Part shown: in pieces, positions 52,860-61,902 of the stretch
How positions within the stretch are numbered: the first letter of the stretch is position 1
How the letters are laid out: each line of letters opens with the position of its first letter
NCBI GenBank assembly: GCA_022820485.1
Contig: JAJEFJ010000014.1
Coordinates: 62,001 to 126,000, forward strand
Reading direction: 5' to 3'
DNA from: Candidatus Latescibacterota bacterium
Lineage (GTDB): Bacteria; Latescibacterota; UBA2968; UBA8231
DNA length: 64,000 nt
Translations under genes and position numbers: made by a program
The notes under the pieces: generated by a model
What the model was told of the DNA's origin: nothing
Databases searched by the model: none
Seen by the model: the letters and a program-made list of their open reading frames with translations, nothing else

Positions 52860-54899
52860 ATGGAAATTTGGACAAGCGCAGCGCCATTCATTGGTCTGGG
52901 CGGTTTGCTTTGCTCGCTCCTGCTGTACTTTTACATCAAAAAGTCTCCGGCGGGCACTCCAGAGATGGTGGAAATTTCAGAGGCTATCCACGAGGGCGCG
53001 ATGGCCTTTCTCAAACGCGAGTACACCATCCTCGCCGGGTTTATCGTCATCGTTTTCGTCCTCCTTTTTGCCTTCGTCGGAGCCCATACCGCGTACGCTT
53101 TCTTGGCGGGAGCCGTTTGCTCCATTTTGGCCGGTTATACCGGCATGAAGGCGGCCTGCCACGCCAATGTTCGCACCGCCCAAGCGGCCAACCAGCACGG
53201 CCAAGGGCCGGCGCTGAACATCGCTTTTTCAGGGGGTGCCGTGATGGGACTTGCCGTGGCTGGCTTGGGACTCTTCGGCGTTGGAGCACTGGCCAGCGCT
53301 ATTGGTATCTGGGACGATATAAGCCAAGCACCTACGATCAATGGCTTCGCTATGGGGGCCTCTTCGATTGCTCTTTTCGCGCGCGTTGGTGGCGGCATCT
53401 TCACCAAGACCGCGGATGTGGGTGCCGACTTGGTGGGCAAAGTAGAGGCGGGGATTCCCGAGGACGATCCCCGCAATCCGGCCGTCATCGCCGACAACGT
53501 CGGCGACAACGTCGGCGATGTCGCTGGCATGGGTGCCGATATCTTTGAATCGTACGTCGGATCGGTCATTGCTACCATTGCCATTGCCGCCACCGCGTCC
53601 GCATCACTGCTGGCCACGCTCGCTCCCAATATCTCCGATCCGACCGAGGCGAAACTTGCGGCAATGAGCTTCCCGCTGATCGTCATCACGATCGGTATCG
53701 TCGCGTCGCTTTTGGGCGTGTTGATGGTGCGGATACTGCAGAATTTCGACCCCGGTGCCGCATTGCGCTACTCGACTTGGGTTGCAGCCGCACTCATGAT
53801 TTTGGGTGCTTGGTGGGTCGCCGGGACAATCGGCCTATCCAATCAGCCGGTGTGGGCACTGTGCGCGGGCTGTTTGGCCGGGATCGCGATTGGCCTTTTT
53901 ACCGAGTACTACACCGGCGGCAAACCCATCCGCACCATCGCTGAAACCTCTAAGACTGGCGTGGCGACCAATATTATTTCCGGCTTGGCCATAGGCATGG
54001 AGAGCGTCGTCTTGCCGACCTTGGGGATCGTCATCGCCATTGGCTTGGCCTTCCACTTTGCCGGGCTTTTTGGGATTGGGATCGCCGCTGTCGGTATGCT
54101 GGCCACCGTGGGTATCACCATGTCGGTTGACGCCTATGGTCCCATCGCCGACAACGCCGGCGGCATTACCGAAATGGCGGGCTTGGGCGAAGACACGCGC
54201 AAGATCACCGATGGTCTCGACTCACTCGGCAACACGACCGCGGCCATGGGCAAGGGATTTGCCATTGGTTCGGCAGCGTTGACGGCCTTGGCGCTTTTTT
54301 CGGCCTATTCCTCCGCTATTGAGACCGCAACCGGTGAGCCGATCGTCATTGACGTGACTACGCCGATTGTCGTCGGCGGGCTTTTTATCGGCGCGATGAT
54401 TCCCTACCTAGCGGCCTCCATTACCATGACCTCGGTCGGCAAGGCCGCCTTCAAGATGGTCGAGGAAGTCCGGCGTCAGTTCCGCGAGATCGAGGGCCTG
54501 ATGGAAGGCAAAGCCAAGCCCGATACCCGGCGTTGCGTGGAGATCAGCACGACCGCGGCCCTGCGCGAAATGATTCTACCGGGCCTGTTGGCGGTGTTGG
54601 CTCCGGTCGCGGTTGGGTTCGGTCTCGGCCCCGTCGCCTTGGGCGGCATGCTCGCCGGGGCGACGGTCAGCGGCGTCTTGTTGGCACTGATGATGGCCAA
54701 CAGCGGCGGGGCTTGGGACAACGCCAAAAAGTGGATCGAAGAGGGCCATTTGGGGGGCAAAGGATCTGACCCCCACAAAGCCGCGGTCGTCGGCGATACG
54801 GTCGGCGACCCATTCAAGGACACTTCGGGGCCGTCGCTAAACATACTCATCAAGCTGATGTCGGTGATATCTCTCGTCCTAGCACCGCTTTTCGTCTGA
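52860..54899 (+). CDS. hppA: Membrane-bound pyrophosphatase, K+-dependent type
   Basis: 679 residues, about 16 helices. The cytosolic signature [20 protein letters not shown] and DNVGDNVGD hold the PPi-binding aspartates. The residues that decide potassium need read A461/A462 and G464 in NTTAAMGKG, as in K+-dependent enzymes, rather than K and T of the independent type. It uses PPi hydrolysis to export H+ or Na+; which ion cannot be read with confidence. Downstream of pth by 35 bases. Confidence 0.94.
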   Translation: MEIWTSAAPFIGLGGLLCSLLLYFYIKKSPAGTPEMVEISEAIHEGAMAFLKREYTILAGFIVIVFVLLFAFVGAHTAYAFLAGAVCSILAGYTGMKAACHANVRTAQAANQHGQGPALNIAFSGGAVMGLAVAGLGLFGVGALASAIGIWDDISQAPTINGFAMGASSIALFARVGGGIFTKTADVGADLVGKVEAGIPEDDPRNPAVIADNVGDNVGDVAGMGADIFESYVGSVIATIAIAATASASLLATLAPNISDPTEAKLAAMSFPLIVITIGIVASLLGVLMVRILQNFDPGAALRYSTWVAAALMILGAWWVAGTIGLSNQPVWALCAGCLAGIAIGLFTEYYTGGKPIRTIAETSKTGVATNIISGLAIGMESVVLPTLGIVIAIGLAFHFAGLFGIGIAAVGMLATVGITMSVDAYGPIADNAGGITEMAGLGEDTRKITDGLDSLGNTTAAMGKGFAIGSAALTALALFSAYSSAIETATGEPIVIDVTTPIVVGGLFIGAMIPYLAASITMTSVGKAAFKMVEEVRRQFREIEGLMEGKAKPDTRRCVEISTTAALREMILPGLLAVLAPVAVGFGLGPVALGGMLAGATVSGVLLALMMANSGGAWDNAKKWIEEGHLGGKGSDPHKAAVVGDTVGDPFKDTSGPSLNILIKLMSVISLVLAPLFV

Positions 54900-54938
54900 G
54901 GGATGTGCCCCAGACCAGAACCCAGAAAGCGCAATACA

Positions 54939-55460
54939 ATGAGAAACTACGAACTCGTATGTATCTTGGACCCCCAAGCCGGCGAGGGCCAATACGAGCA
55001 ACTCGTCGAAAAATACGAGGCTCTGCTTGAAGAAAATGGTGGGCAAGTCGCCCGAATCGACAATTGGGGCCTGCGGCGTTTGGCCTATACCTCGTCTAGC
55101 CTGAAGAATCGGCATCAAGGCTACTACGTGCTCTATCAATTTTCCGCCGAGCCGACGGCGATCGAAGGGCTAGAACAGACGCTCAAGCTTGACGAAGCGG
55201 TGCTGCGCTATCTCATCACCGCGGTCGAAGGCGAGTTTATCCACGTGCCCCAGCTAGCCGCCGACAATTTCCTCGAAGAAGCTTTTGCCCGACCGACCCG
55301 CGGCCCGAGGGACAGAGGTGGCCCCCATCGGGACTCCCGCGGCCCAACAAGGGACCGCGACGACAGCCGCCGCGATGCTGCCCCTGAGAATAATGAGCCT
55401 AGTGAGGTGGCAGAGGAGACACCCGAAGAGACCGTCGTCCAAGAGTCCGACGACTCTTAG
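54939..55460 (+). CDS. rpsF: 30S ribosomal protein S6 with extended charged tail
   Basis: 173 residues from ATG at 54939; an in-frame GTG/ATG at 54903 adds 12 unconserved residues. MRNYELVCILDP and NWGLRRLAYTSSSLKNRHQGYYVLYQF are the S6 core, complete by about residue 100. The tail of about 65 residues is rich in R, G, D then E (GPRDRGGPHRDSRGPTRDRD), much longer than the usual few residues. rpsR (S18), which normally follows, is not present. Confidence 0.93.
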   Translation: MRNYELVCILDPQAGEGQYEQLVEKYEALLEENGGQVARIDNWGLRRLAYTSSSLKNRHQGYYVLYQFSAEPTAIEGLEQTLKLDEAVLRYLITAVEGEFIHVPQLAADNFLEEAFARPTRGPRDRGGPHRDSRGPTRDRDDSRRDAAPENNEPSEVAEETPEETVVQESDDS

Positions 55461-55475
55461 TGTCGGCGTGCGCCG

Positions 55476-56288
55476 ATGTTGATTTTACTGGGCATAGCGC
55501 TGGCGGTCGCTTCGCTTTTGGCTAGTCTGCGCTACGGCTCGCGTGGATCCCTGCCCTTGATCGGTCTGCTTTGCTTGGGCTCCGTCATGCTGCTAGGTGC
55601 CATGTTGGGGCTAGTGCCCATTATGGGGTTGCTCGCCGTTTTGCAAATAGAGCGTCAGCAGACCTATGGCCGCGTCATGGCCATGGCCTGCACGCCGCCG
55701 GCTGGCTTGTGTTTCTGGCAGTTGGTCCAGGCGCACGATGGCGCACATCGCCAAGAGCAAACCGCTGCCATCTTGGAGCAGTTTCAAGCCTTGGGGATGG
55801 CTGTAGAGGGAAGCGGCCAGACGCTAAGCGCGATGATTGACGCGGTTTTGCGAGTGCAGCCAGCCATCGAGATGGCGACCCTGCTTTTGGTTTTTGTCGT
55901 GGCGTATCGCTTGAGCCAGGGCTTGGCCTTGCGGCTGGGGCTGTCGCTGCCCGCCCCCCTGCCGTTGTCTTTGTGGCGGCCTTGGGAAGAGCTGATTTGG
56001 GTATTGATCGCGGCCTTGGGACTAAGTCTTTTGGGCGATGGGTTGTTGGCCGATTTGGGCCTCAACCTGATCGTGTTGATGGGGATTATCTACGGGGTTC
56101 AAGGGGTGGCGGTGCTGCGCTTTTTCGCCCAGCGTCAAAGGGTGCCGCCTTTGGTCGAGCTGTTGTTTTACGTAGGGCTTTTTTTTGTCGCCGGGTTGGC
56201 GTTTCTACTCTTGGCTGGATTGGGGCTTTTGGATACTTGGTTCGACTGGCGTCGGCTGCGTCCCGCTCCCACGGAGGAAGAAGCGTAA
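55476..56288 (+). CDS. DUF2232 family membrane protein
   Basis: 270 residues, about eight hydrophobic segments (LGIALAVASLLASLRYG; LVFVVAYRLSQGLALRLGL), a polar loop around 90-120 (QLVQAHDGAHRQEQTAA). It fits the YybS-like DUF2232 family, which in many bacteria lies between S18 and L9. Function unknown. Its ATG is 15 bases after the rpsF stop and rplI is 44 bases downstream. Confidence 0.75.
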   Translation: MLILLGIALAVASLLASLRYGSRGSLPLIGLLCLGSVMLLGAMLGLVPIMGLLAVLQIERQQTYGRVMAMACTPPAGLCFWQLVQAHDGAHRQEQTAAILEQFQALGMAVEGSGQTLSAMIDAVLRVQPAIEMATLLLVFVVAYRLSQGLALRLGLSLPAPLPLSLWRPWEELIWVLIAALGLSLLGDGLLADLGLNLIVLMGIIYGVQGVAVLRFFAQRQRVPPLVELLFYVGLFFVAGLAFLLLAGLGLLDTWFDWRRLRPAPTEEEA

Positions 56289-56332
56289 GGCCCAAACAAC
56301 ATCGCCGTTTTCTATGAAGTGGAGGACAAGTC

Positions 56333-56776
56333 GTGAAGGTAATTCTATTAAAGGACATTGAATCCTTGGGTTCGGCCGGCGAGGTCGTGAAGGTAAAGAA
56401 CGGATATGGTCGCAACTTCCTGATCCCTCGCAATGAGGCCCTGATCGCCAGCGCCGCCAACATGGCTCAATTTGAGTCTAGGCGCAAACAGCAAGAGACC
56501 TTGGCCGAGCGCGACCGCCGCGCCGCCGAGGCCCTCGTCAAAAAGCTGGAAGCGGAGTCGCTCACCGCGCAGGTCAAGGTCGGCGAGGAGGATCGCCTCT
56601 TCGGCTCGGTAACCGCCCAGCATATCGCCGAGTTGCTCGATGAAAAGGGCTACGAGGTAGATCGCCGCGCCATTCATCTCGAAGACCCCATCCGCGAACT
56701 GGGTGTTTACAATGTCGAAGTGCGCCTCCACTCGGAGGTAGCAACAGCGGTTAAGCTCTGGGTCGTCAAGGAATAG
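56333..56776 (+). CDS. rplI: 50S ribosomal protein L9
   Basis: 147 residues from a GTG at 56333 preceded by GGAGGACAAG. MKVILLKDIESLGSAGEVVKV and GYGRNFLIPRNEA are the L9 N-terminal domain; a long helix and the C-terminal domain (GEEDRLFGSVTAQHIAELL) follow. Normal full length. Confidence 0.96.
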   Translation: MKVILLKDIESLGSAGEVVKVKNGYGRNFLIPRNEALIASAANMAQFESRRKQQETLAERDRRAAEALVKKLEAESLTAQVKVGEEDRLFGSVTAQHIAELLDEKGYEVDRRAIHLEDPIRELGVYNVEVRLHSEVATAVKLWVVKE

Positions 56777-56814
56777 CGCGAGGCTAGGCACCCCCTCCTC
56801 AACGGAGGTAATTC

Positions 56815-57744
56815 ATGCCAAGCAGGGTCTTGCTCCTTTGCTGGATGTGTGCGGCGGCCAGTGGTTGCGCCCTAGAGCTTTCGCAAGGCCCCTTTGCGCG
56901 CGTCGAGCAGGAAGTATGGCGCACCGTAAATAGAAGCCACCGGGGTGCCGACGGCGTCTTAGTGCAGGCAGCCTTGCACACCTTCGCCTACGAAATTGCC
57001 CACGCCTATGCGCGGGCTGAGCGCGAGGACTTGGGGCAAGAGCAGCTCGAATTTCGCCTCAAACAGCTACTCTACTCCTACGTCGATGGCACCTATCCGA
57101 CCGAAGACGGCACGGACATCAACAGCCTTTACTTTCAGTATCTTATCTACGTAAATCCATCCTTTGATGCGCGCAATCCCCTGCAAAAACGCGCCTTCGA
57201 CATCTGGAGGGCCGAATACATCCGCCGGGTCGTCGATGCCATCTACGACCCCAAGTTTCCCATCCTGCGCGACCGGTATGACGACCGTTGGGGCTTGACG
57301 CTCTACAGTCGTTTGGTCTTTACCGTTTATCTGTCGAGCGGAGAGTCTCAGCTCAAGCCCTATATTGCCGATATTGGTGCGCGCACATTTTTGGTCAATC
57401 AGCAAGGTGTGCGCTTCCAACCCAGCGGGACGTTTAATTTCTATCCATACGAAAGCGACCGGCCCGAAGGTGAGGTGCTCGACGGCAAGACCTACTACCG
57501 AGTCTTCTTCCCCAATCGCAAAAGCGACGACAAGACGCCTATTGTCGGGCCCGACGATGAATATCTCGAGTTGCAGATTGAAAATTTGGGGGATGTCCCA
57601 TTGCGAACCCTGCGCTGGGAGTTGCCGCTTGAGTATCCAGAGATGCCGGCGCGGCGCTTGCCGACAGAAGCCGAGGTGGCCGAACGCAAAGCGGCCGAGC
57701 GGGCCGAGCGCAAGGCGCGGGCCGAAGCAGCGCAAAAAAAGTAG
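56815..57744 (+). CDS. Hypothetical lipoprotein with basic C-terminus
   Basis: 309 residues. A signal sequence with lipobox A-A-S-G-C18. The mature part resembles a mixed alpha/beta secreted domain; a tyrosine-rich segment (YDDRWGLTLYSRLVF) and YYRVFFPNRKSDDK are visible but no family is recognised. The C-terminal 30 residues are an alternating A/E/R/K helix (AERKAAERAERKARAEAAQK). It follows the GGAGGT ribosome site and is the last gene before selC. No operon partner is obvious. Confidence 0.65.
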   Translation: MPSRVLLLCWMCAAASGCALELSQGPFARVEQEVWRTVNRSHRGADGVLVQAALHTFAYEIAHAYARAEREDLGQEQLEFRLKQLLYSYVDGTYPTEDGTDINSLYFQYLIYVNPSFDARNPLQKRAFDIWRAEYIRRVVDAIYDPKFPILRDRYDDRWGLTLYSRLVFTVYLSSGESQLKPYIADIGARTFLVNQQGVRFQPSGTFNFYPYESDRPEGEVLDGKTYYRVFFPNRKSDDKTPIVGPDDEYLELQIENLGDVPLRTLRWELPLEYPEMPARRLPTEAEVAERKAAERAERKARAEAAQKK

Positions 57745-57800
57745 CACCGTAGGTCTCGTTGGTGCTATTGGGAAGTCATTCTATATATTGAGAGCTTTGC

Positions 57801-57899
57801 GGGAGCGGATGCGTGCCTGGTGGCTGTCGCGGACTTCAAATCCGTTGCGGCGTAGCGAGAGTTACGCTGGGTGGGTTCGATTCCCACACGTTCCCGCCA
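57801..57899 (+). tRNA. selC: Selenocysteine tRNA (tRNA-Sec, UCA)
   Basis: A 99-nt tRNA with anticodon loop CTTCAAA (anticodon TCA, reading UGA), long variable arm (GCGTAGC/GTTACGC around GAGA), T-arm GTGGG-TTCGATT-CCCAC and an eight-position acceptor GGGAGCGG against ACGTTCCC with one G-U and a G-A mismatch at the eighth position, plus discriminator G and CCA. This fits the bacterial 8/5 layout of tRNA-Sec, so the genome likely encodes selenoproteins and the SelA/B/D machinery elsewhere. Confidence 0.92.
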
Positions 57900-57933
57900 A
57901 ATTTTAAATAGTCGAAGATAGCGAGTGCCACGG

Positions 57934-60582
57934 ATGAAAAGAACTTTGGCAGCGGTAGCGTCGTTGATCGCGGCGTTGGTGTGGGCTCAGGACACAGCGG
58001 TGGCACCGAGTGTACCCGAGACAATTCCGCCGGACCGTCCGAGCGAGAACATCGCCCTCGGAGCGACCTACACACTGGAGCCGGGGCCAAATTACGGGCT
58101 TTGCACGGACCCCGGTGACGCCGAGCAACTGACGGACGGGGTGTACACGGACGGCTATTTCTGGGCCCAGCTATCGACGGTGGGATGGCAGGAAAAGACG
58201 CCTTCGATCCTGACGCTGGACCTGGGCACGGTGCAGCCGATACGGGGGGTCTCGTTCAGTACGGCGGGGGGATTTGCGGACGTGAGGTGGCCGCTGACGA
58301 TCCGCATCCTCACGGCGGGTGAAGACGGGAAATTCCATGAGATTGGGGACTTGGTGGAGTTGAGTGTGCAACAGCACGGCCCGCTCGTGCCGAAGAAGGC
58401 GAGCGATGCCATGTGGGACAGGGAAGGCATGCGTTTCACGGATGCGGAGATATACGACCATTTCGACCGCCACCGGGATCGGTACCCGCAAAAAGAGGTC
58501 ACGCCCGAACTGCGCCAGCAGATCCTCCAAGATCTCAACGAACAGCGCGCTGCCCAGTACGGGACGTATCGGTACTGGACGGACCGGCTGAGGACGCACG
58601 GCCGCTATGTCAGCCTAGTCGTGTGGAACGAGCCGTATACCTTCGTGGACGAGATCGAGGTTTGGGCAGGAGAGCCGGAGTGGATGAATGAGCCGTTGCC
58701 GGGGCCGGCCATCCCGGACCTGAAGGCGTACGCGGGCCGACTCGCCATCCAGAAAGGGATCCGGACGCGTCTGGTGCGGGACATTGAGGCCCTGAGAGAA
58801 GCGGCGGTGGAGAAGGGTGTTCCGCTGCAGACGCGAAATGAGGTTCTCGGCGAACTGGCGGCGGTGGAAGGGGAGTTGGGGCCGGCCACGGCCTTTGGGG
58901 ATGATTTCCAGGCGGTGCTACCGCTGAATCCATGGCATGAACGGGTGTTGCGCACGCAGGCGTGGCTCTGGCGCGCCAAAGGCTTGGAGCCGCTCACGTT
59001 CTGGTCTCCGAACCTGTGGGATCCGCTTCTCCTCGTCGGCATGCCCGACACAGCGGCGGAACTGGCCGTCGAGGTGCACCTGATGCGCAAGGAGTACCGC
59101 GCCGCGGCGTTCAATGTGAGCAACAGCAGTGACGAACCGATGCAGGTGACGTTCCGCTTGAGCGAGCTGCCCGGCGGCGACAATCCGGCGTATGTGACCG
59201 TTCACGAGGTGGCCTGGACCGATACGCGGACCGGGGTGCCGGTTGCTGCGGCCCTGCCGGAGGTTGCGGCAGAGAACGATCGGTATTCGGTCTCCGTGCC
59301 CTCGGGCATGACACGGCAGGTGTGGCTGACCTTCAATCCGGTGGACGTGGAGCCGGGCACCTACGAGGGCGAGGTCGTCGTGGAGTCCGTTCAAGGGGGC
59401 AAGCGGTTTCCATTGCGCATGCACCTGTATCCCTTGGATTTTCCGGAAGAGCAGTCGCTTCACTTGGGCGGCTGGGATTATACGGACCGAGTCGGTCACT
59501 TTCCCCTTCTGACGGAGCAGAACAGGCCAGCGATCATCGAGCACCTGCGCGAACACCTCGTCGACTCGCCGTGGGCCCTCAAACTGGCGCTGCCGCGGGG
59601 CGCGCACGATGTGCAGGGGGCGATGACGGCTCCACCCGACACCGACTACTTTGATGCTTGGATCGAGTTGTGGCCGGATGCGGCCCAGTACCTCGTGTTC
59701 GCAAAAGTGGGCGACCATTTCGAGTCGTGGCCCATGGGCACGCCAGAGTTCACGACCGCGGTGAAGGCGTGGGTGACGTTCTGGGCGGAGCATATCGTGG
59801 CGAAGGGATTGCAGCCGGAACAATTCGCGCTGCTGCTGGTGGATGAGCCTGACGAGCCGTGGATGGACGAGCGCATTCTGGCGTGGGCCAGGGCCATCCG
59901 CGCAGCGGACACGGGCGTCCGCATCTGGGAGGATACGAACCACCGGGATATGGAGCGGGCGAACCAGGAGATGATCGATGCGTGCCACGTGTTGTGCCCC
60001 AACTACGCAGCCTTTCTGAGACAGGGCCAGGACTACCGCGACTACTACGTGCAGAAGCGCGATCAGGGGATCGGGTTGGAGTTCTACGCGGCGTGGACGG
60101 GTCGGGTCTTTGACCCGTACGCCGGCCGCCTCATGGCGTGGACGAGCTGGCGCTATGGAGCGACGGCCATCTACATGTGGTCGCTGACCGATACGGGCGG
60201 AGCGTCATCGTGGAACGAGTATCTCACCTTCAAGACCCCGTACTCGCCACTGTTCATCGACGAGGCCTCGGTGACGGCCGGCAAACACCTCGAGGCGGCG
60301 CGGGAAGGGGTGCAGGACTACGAGTACTTCGCCATGTTGGACCGGGCGATCCAAAAGGCGTCCGCGCAGGAGAGGACGGACCCGGAAGTGGAGGCGGCCC
60401 GTCGGTTGCTGGAGAGCCTGCCGGCCCGTGTCTGTGATGCGGCGGGCCACGGAGACGCGACCGGCCCGAACCAGCCGCTGGGCGGCTTTCACTGGCTGAA
60501 CGAGACAGTGGACCGCACGCTGGCGGACAAGGCGCGGATTCAGGTGTTGGAGACCTTGACGGCGCTGGTTGAGCACCGCTGA
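57934..60582 (+). CDS. Secreted DUF4091/GH123-like protein with discoidin-like N-terminus
   Basis: 882 residues from the ATG at 57934 (an earlier GTG is possible). Signal peptide (TLAAVASLIAALVWAQ). Residues about 40-230 read as a discoidin/F5-8-like fold that opens with ENIALGATYTLEPGP and ends in FVDEIEVWAG, with an inserted helical stretch. A beta-sandwich (about 380-500) precedes a barrel-like domain (about 510-800) with LLLVDEPDEPW, compatible with the acidic pair of GH123 enzymes. The end carries EAAREGVQDYEYFAML, the pattern of DUF4091. It probably acts on extracellular glycans; substrate unknown. GC and codon use look higher than in upstream genes. Confidence 0.7.
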   Translation: MKRTLAAVASLIAALVWAQDTAVAPSVPETIPPDRPSENIALGATYTLEPGPNYGLCTDPGDAEQLTDGVYTDGYFWAQLSTVGWQEKTPSILTLDLGTVQPIRGVSFSTAGGFADVRWPLTIRILTAGEDGKFHEIGDLVELSVQQHGPLVPKKASDAMWDREGMRFTDAEIYDHFDRHRDRYPQKEVTPELRQQILQDLNEQRAAQYGTYRYWTDRLRTHGRYVSLVVWNEPYTFVDEIEVWAGEPEWMNEPLPGPAIPDLKAYAGRLAIQKGIRTRLVRDIEALREAAVEKGVPLQTRNEVLGELAAVEGELGPATAFGDDFQAVLPLNPWHERVLRTQAWLWRAKGLEPLTFWSPNLWDPLLLVGMPDTAAELAVEVHLMRKEYRAAAFNVSNSSDEPMQVTFRLSELPGGDNPAYVTVHEVAWTDTRTGVPVAAALPEVAAENDRYSVSVPSGMTRQVWLTFNPVDVEPGTYEGEVVVESVQGGKRFPLRMHLYPLDFPEEQSLHLGGWDYTDRVGHFPLLTEQNRPAIIEHLREHLVDSPWALKLALPRGAHDVQGAMTAPPDTDYFDAWIELWPDAAQYLVFAKVGDHFESWPMGTPEFTTAVKAWVTFWAEHIVAKGLQPEQFALLLVDEPDEPWMDERILAWARAIRAADTGVRIWEDTNHRDMERANQEMIDACHVLCPNYAAFLRQGQDYRDYYVQKRDQGIGLEFYAAWTGRVFDPYAGRLMAWTSWRYGATAIYMWSLTDTGGASSWNEYLTFKTPYSPLFIDEASVTAGKHLEAAREGVQDYEYFAMLDRAIQKASAQERTDPEVEAARRLLESLPARVCDAAGHGDATGPNQPLGGFHWLNETVDRTLADKARIQVLETLTALVEHR

Positions 60583-60660
60583 CCATGCCTTGTCGCGCAC
60601 AATCGCTGCCGCCGCCGTCGCTGCCCTGCGCAGACGCGGTCGCCTGAAGCGGATGGACCT

Positions 60661-61869
60661 ATGAAGCGCGTTAAGGCTTGGGGCTTGACCGTTGCGGTTG
60701 CCGCAACGCTCGGCAGCTTCGCCCTGCTGTACTTCAACTATTTCGCAAACGGGAGCGGCGACCCGCCTCACGCTTTCCGGGGAGCGACGAGCACGAGTGA
60801 AGCCTGCCGGCCCTGTCATCAGTCGATCTACGACAGCTACGTCAAGACCGGGCACTACCTCACTTCCACTGTCGCCACCAAGGCGACCGTTATGGGCGAC
60901 TTCAGCGCAGGCCGCAATGTCGCGCGTACGCCGCTACCAGACCTGCAATTCGCGATGGAGGAGCGGAGGGGCGGGTTTTTTCAGACTGCTGTGTACACCA
61001 AGGATACGACAGAGACATTCACCAAGCCCTTTCAGATCGTGGTAGGCTCTGGAGAGCGGGCGCAGACCTACCTGTTCTGGGAGGAGGACAGACTGTTCCA
61101 GTTGCCGGGGATGTACTTCACCCCGGAAGAGATTTGGACGCTCGCGCCTGGCTATGAAACCTGGATCGTTTGGTGGGAGGAGCTGCCGAACAAAAGACTG
61201 GAAATGCTGTACCAACGACCGATCGGCGGACGCTGCATAGAGTGCCACGCCGCGACGGTCCTGCCGGTAGGCTCGCCGACAGGGCTTCGATTTCATCCCA
61301 ACAGCTTTGAAGTAGGCATTAGCTGCGCCAAGTGCCACGGTCCCGGTGCGCAACACATTGCTTTCCACGAGCAGAACCCGGCAGCAGAGGAGGGCCGGCA
61401 CATCGTCAACCCGGCCAGCCTGAGTCGATCGCAACAGCTCTCTTCCTGCGCCCTGTGCCATGCGGGGCAGGGCGTTCCTAAAACGCCGCCGCTGTCATTC
61501 CGTCCGGGAGACGAAATCTCAGCGCATCGCATATACACGAAAGCGGAGCAGAAGCAACTGTCGGTCCACGGGGGTCAGGTGCAGTTCCTCTGGGAAAGTC
61601 GCTGTTTCGCAGAGTCGAGCAGCATGACGTGCTCTACCTGCCACAATGTACACCAAGACGAGACGGACCAAACCGCGATGTTTTCGCGGAAGTGTCTGAC
61701 CTGTCACGAGCAGTCCCACGCTGAAGAGCCCAAATTAGCGCAGGGCGACCGCTGCACCGAATGCCACATGCCCGATCAGCAAGCGAGCAATTTACCGATG
61801 TACCACGAAGGAGAGGAATTGTTCCTGTCAATGGCCAATCACCGCATTGGGATCTTCAAGGATCCGTAG
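60661..61869 (+). CDS. Seven-haem c-type cytochrome
   Basis: 402 residues. An N-terminal membrane anchor or signal (LTVAVAATLGSFALLYFNYF) is followed by seven CXXCH sites: CRPCH (C49-H53), CIECH, CAKCH, CALCH, CSTCH, CLTCH and CTECH, spread unevenly. A WxxxWWEELP segment lies between sites 1 and 2. The layout resembles multihaem cytochromes of the c554 and octahaem families but the reaction is unknown; it could be a periplasmic electron carrier or a reductase. It needs a Ccm system, which this window supplies. It lies 78 bases after the DUF4091 gene. Confidence 0.88.
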   Translation: MKRVKAWGLTVAVAATLGSFALLYFNYFANGSGDPPHAFRGATSTSEACRPCHQSIYDSYVKTGHYLTSTVATKATVMGDFSAGRNVARTPLPDLQFAMEERRGGFFQTAVYTKDTTETFTKPFQIVVGSGERAQTYLFWEEDRLFQLPGMYFTPEEIWTLAPGYETWIVWWEELPNKRLEMLYQRPIGGRCIECHAATVLPVGSPTGLRFHPNSFEVGISCAKCHGPGAQHIAFHEQNPAAEEGRHIVNPASLSRSQQLSSCALCHAGQGVPKTPPLSFRPGDEISAHRIYTKAEQKQLSVHGGQVQFLWESRCFAESSSMTCSTCHNVHQDETDQTAMFSRKCLTCHEQSHAEEPKLAQGDRCTECHMPDQQASNLPMYHEGEELFLSMANHRIGIFKDP

Positions 61870-61902
61870 CGCACCGTCTATCGCGTTAGAAAGGGGGAAC
61901 AC

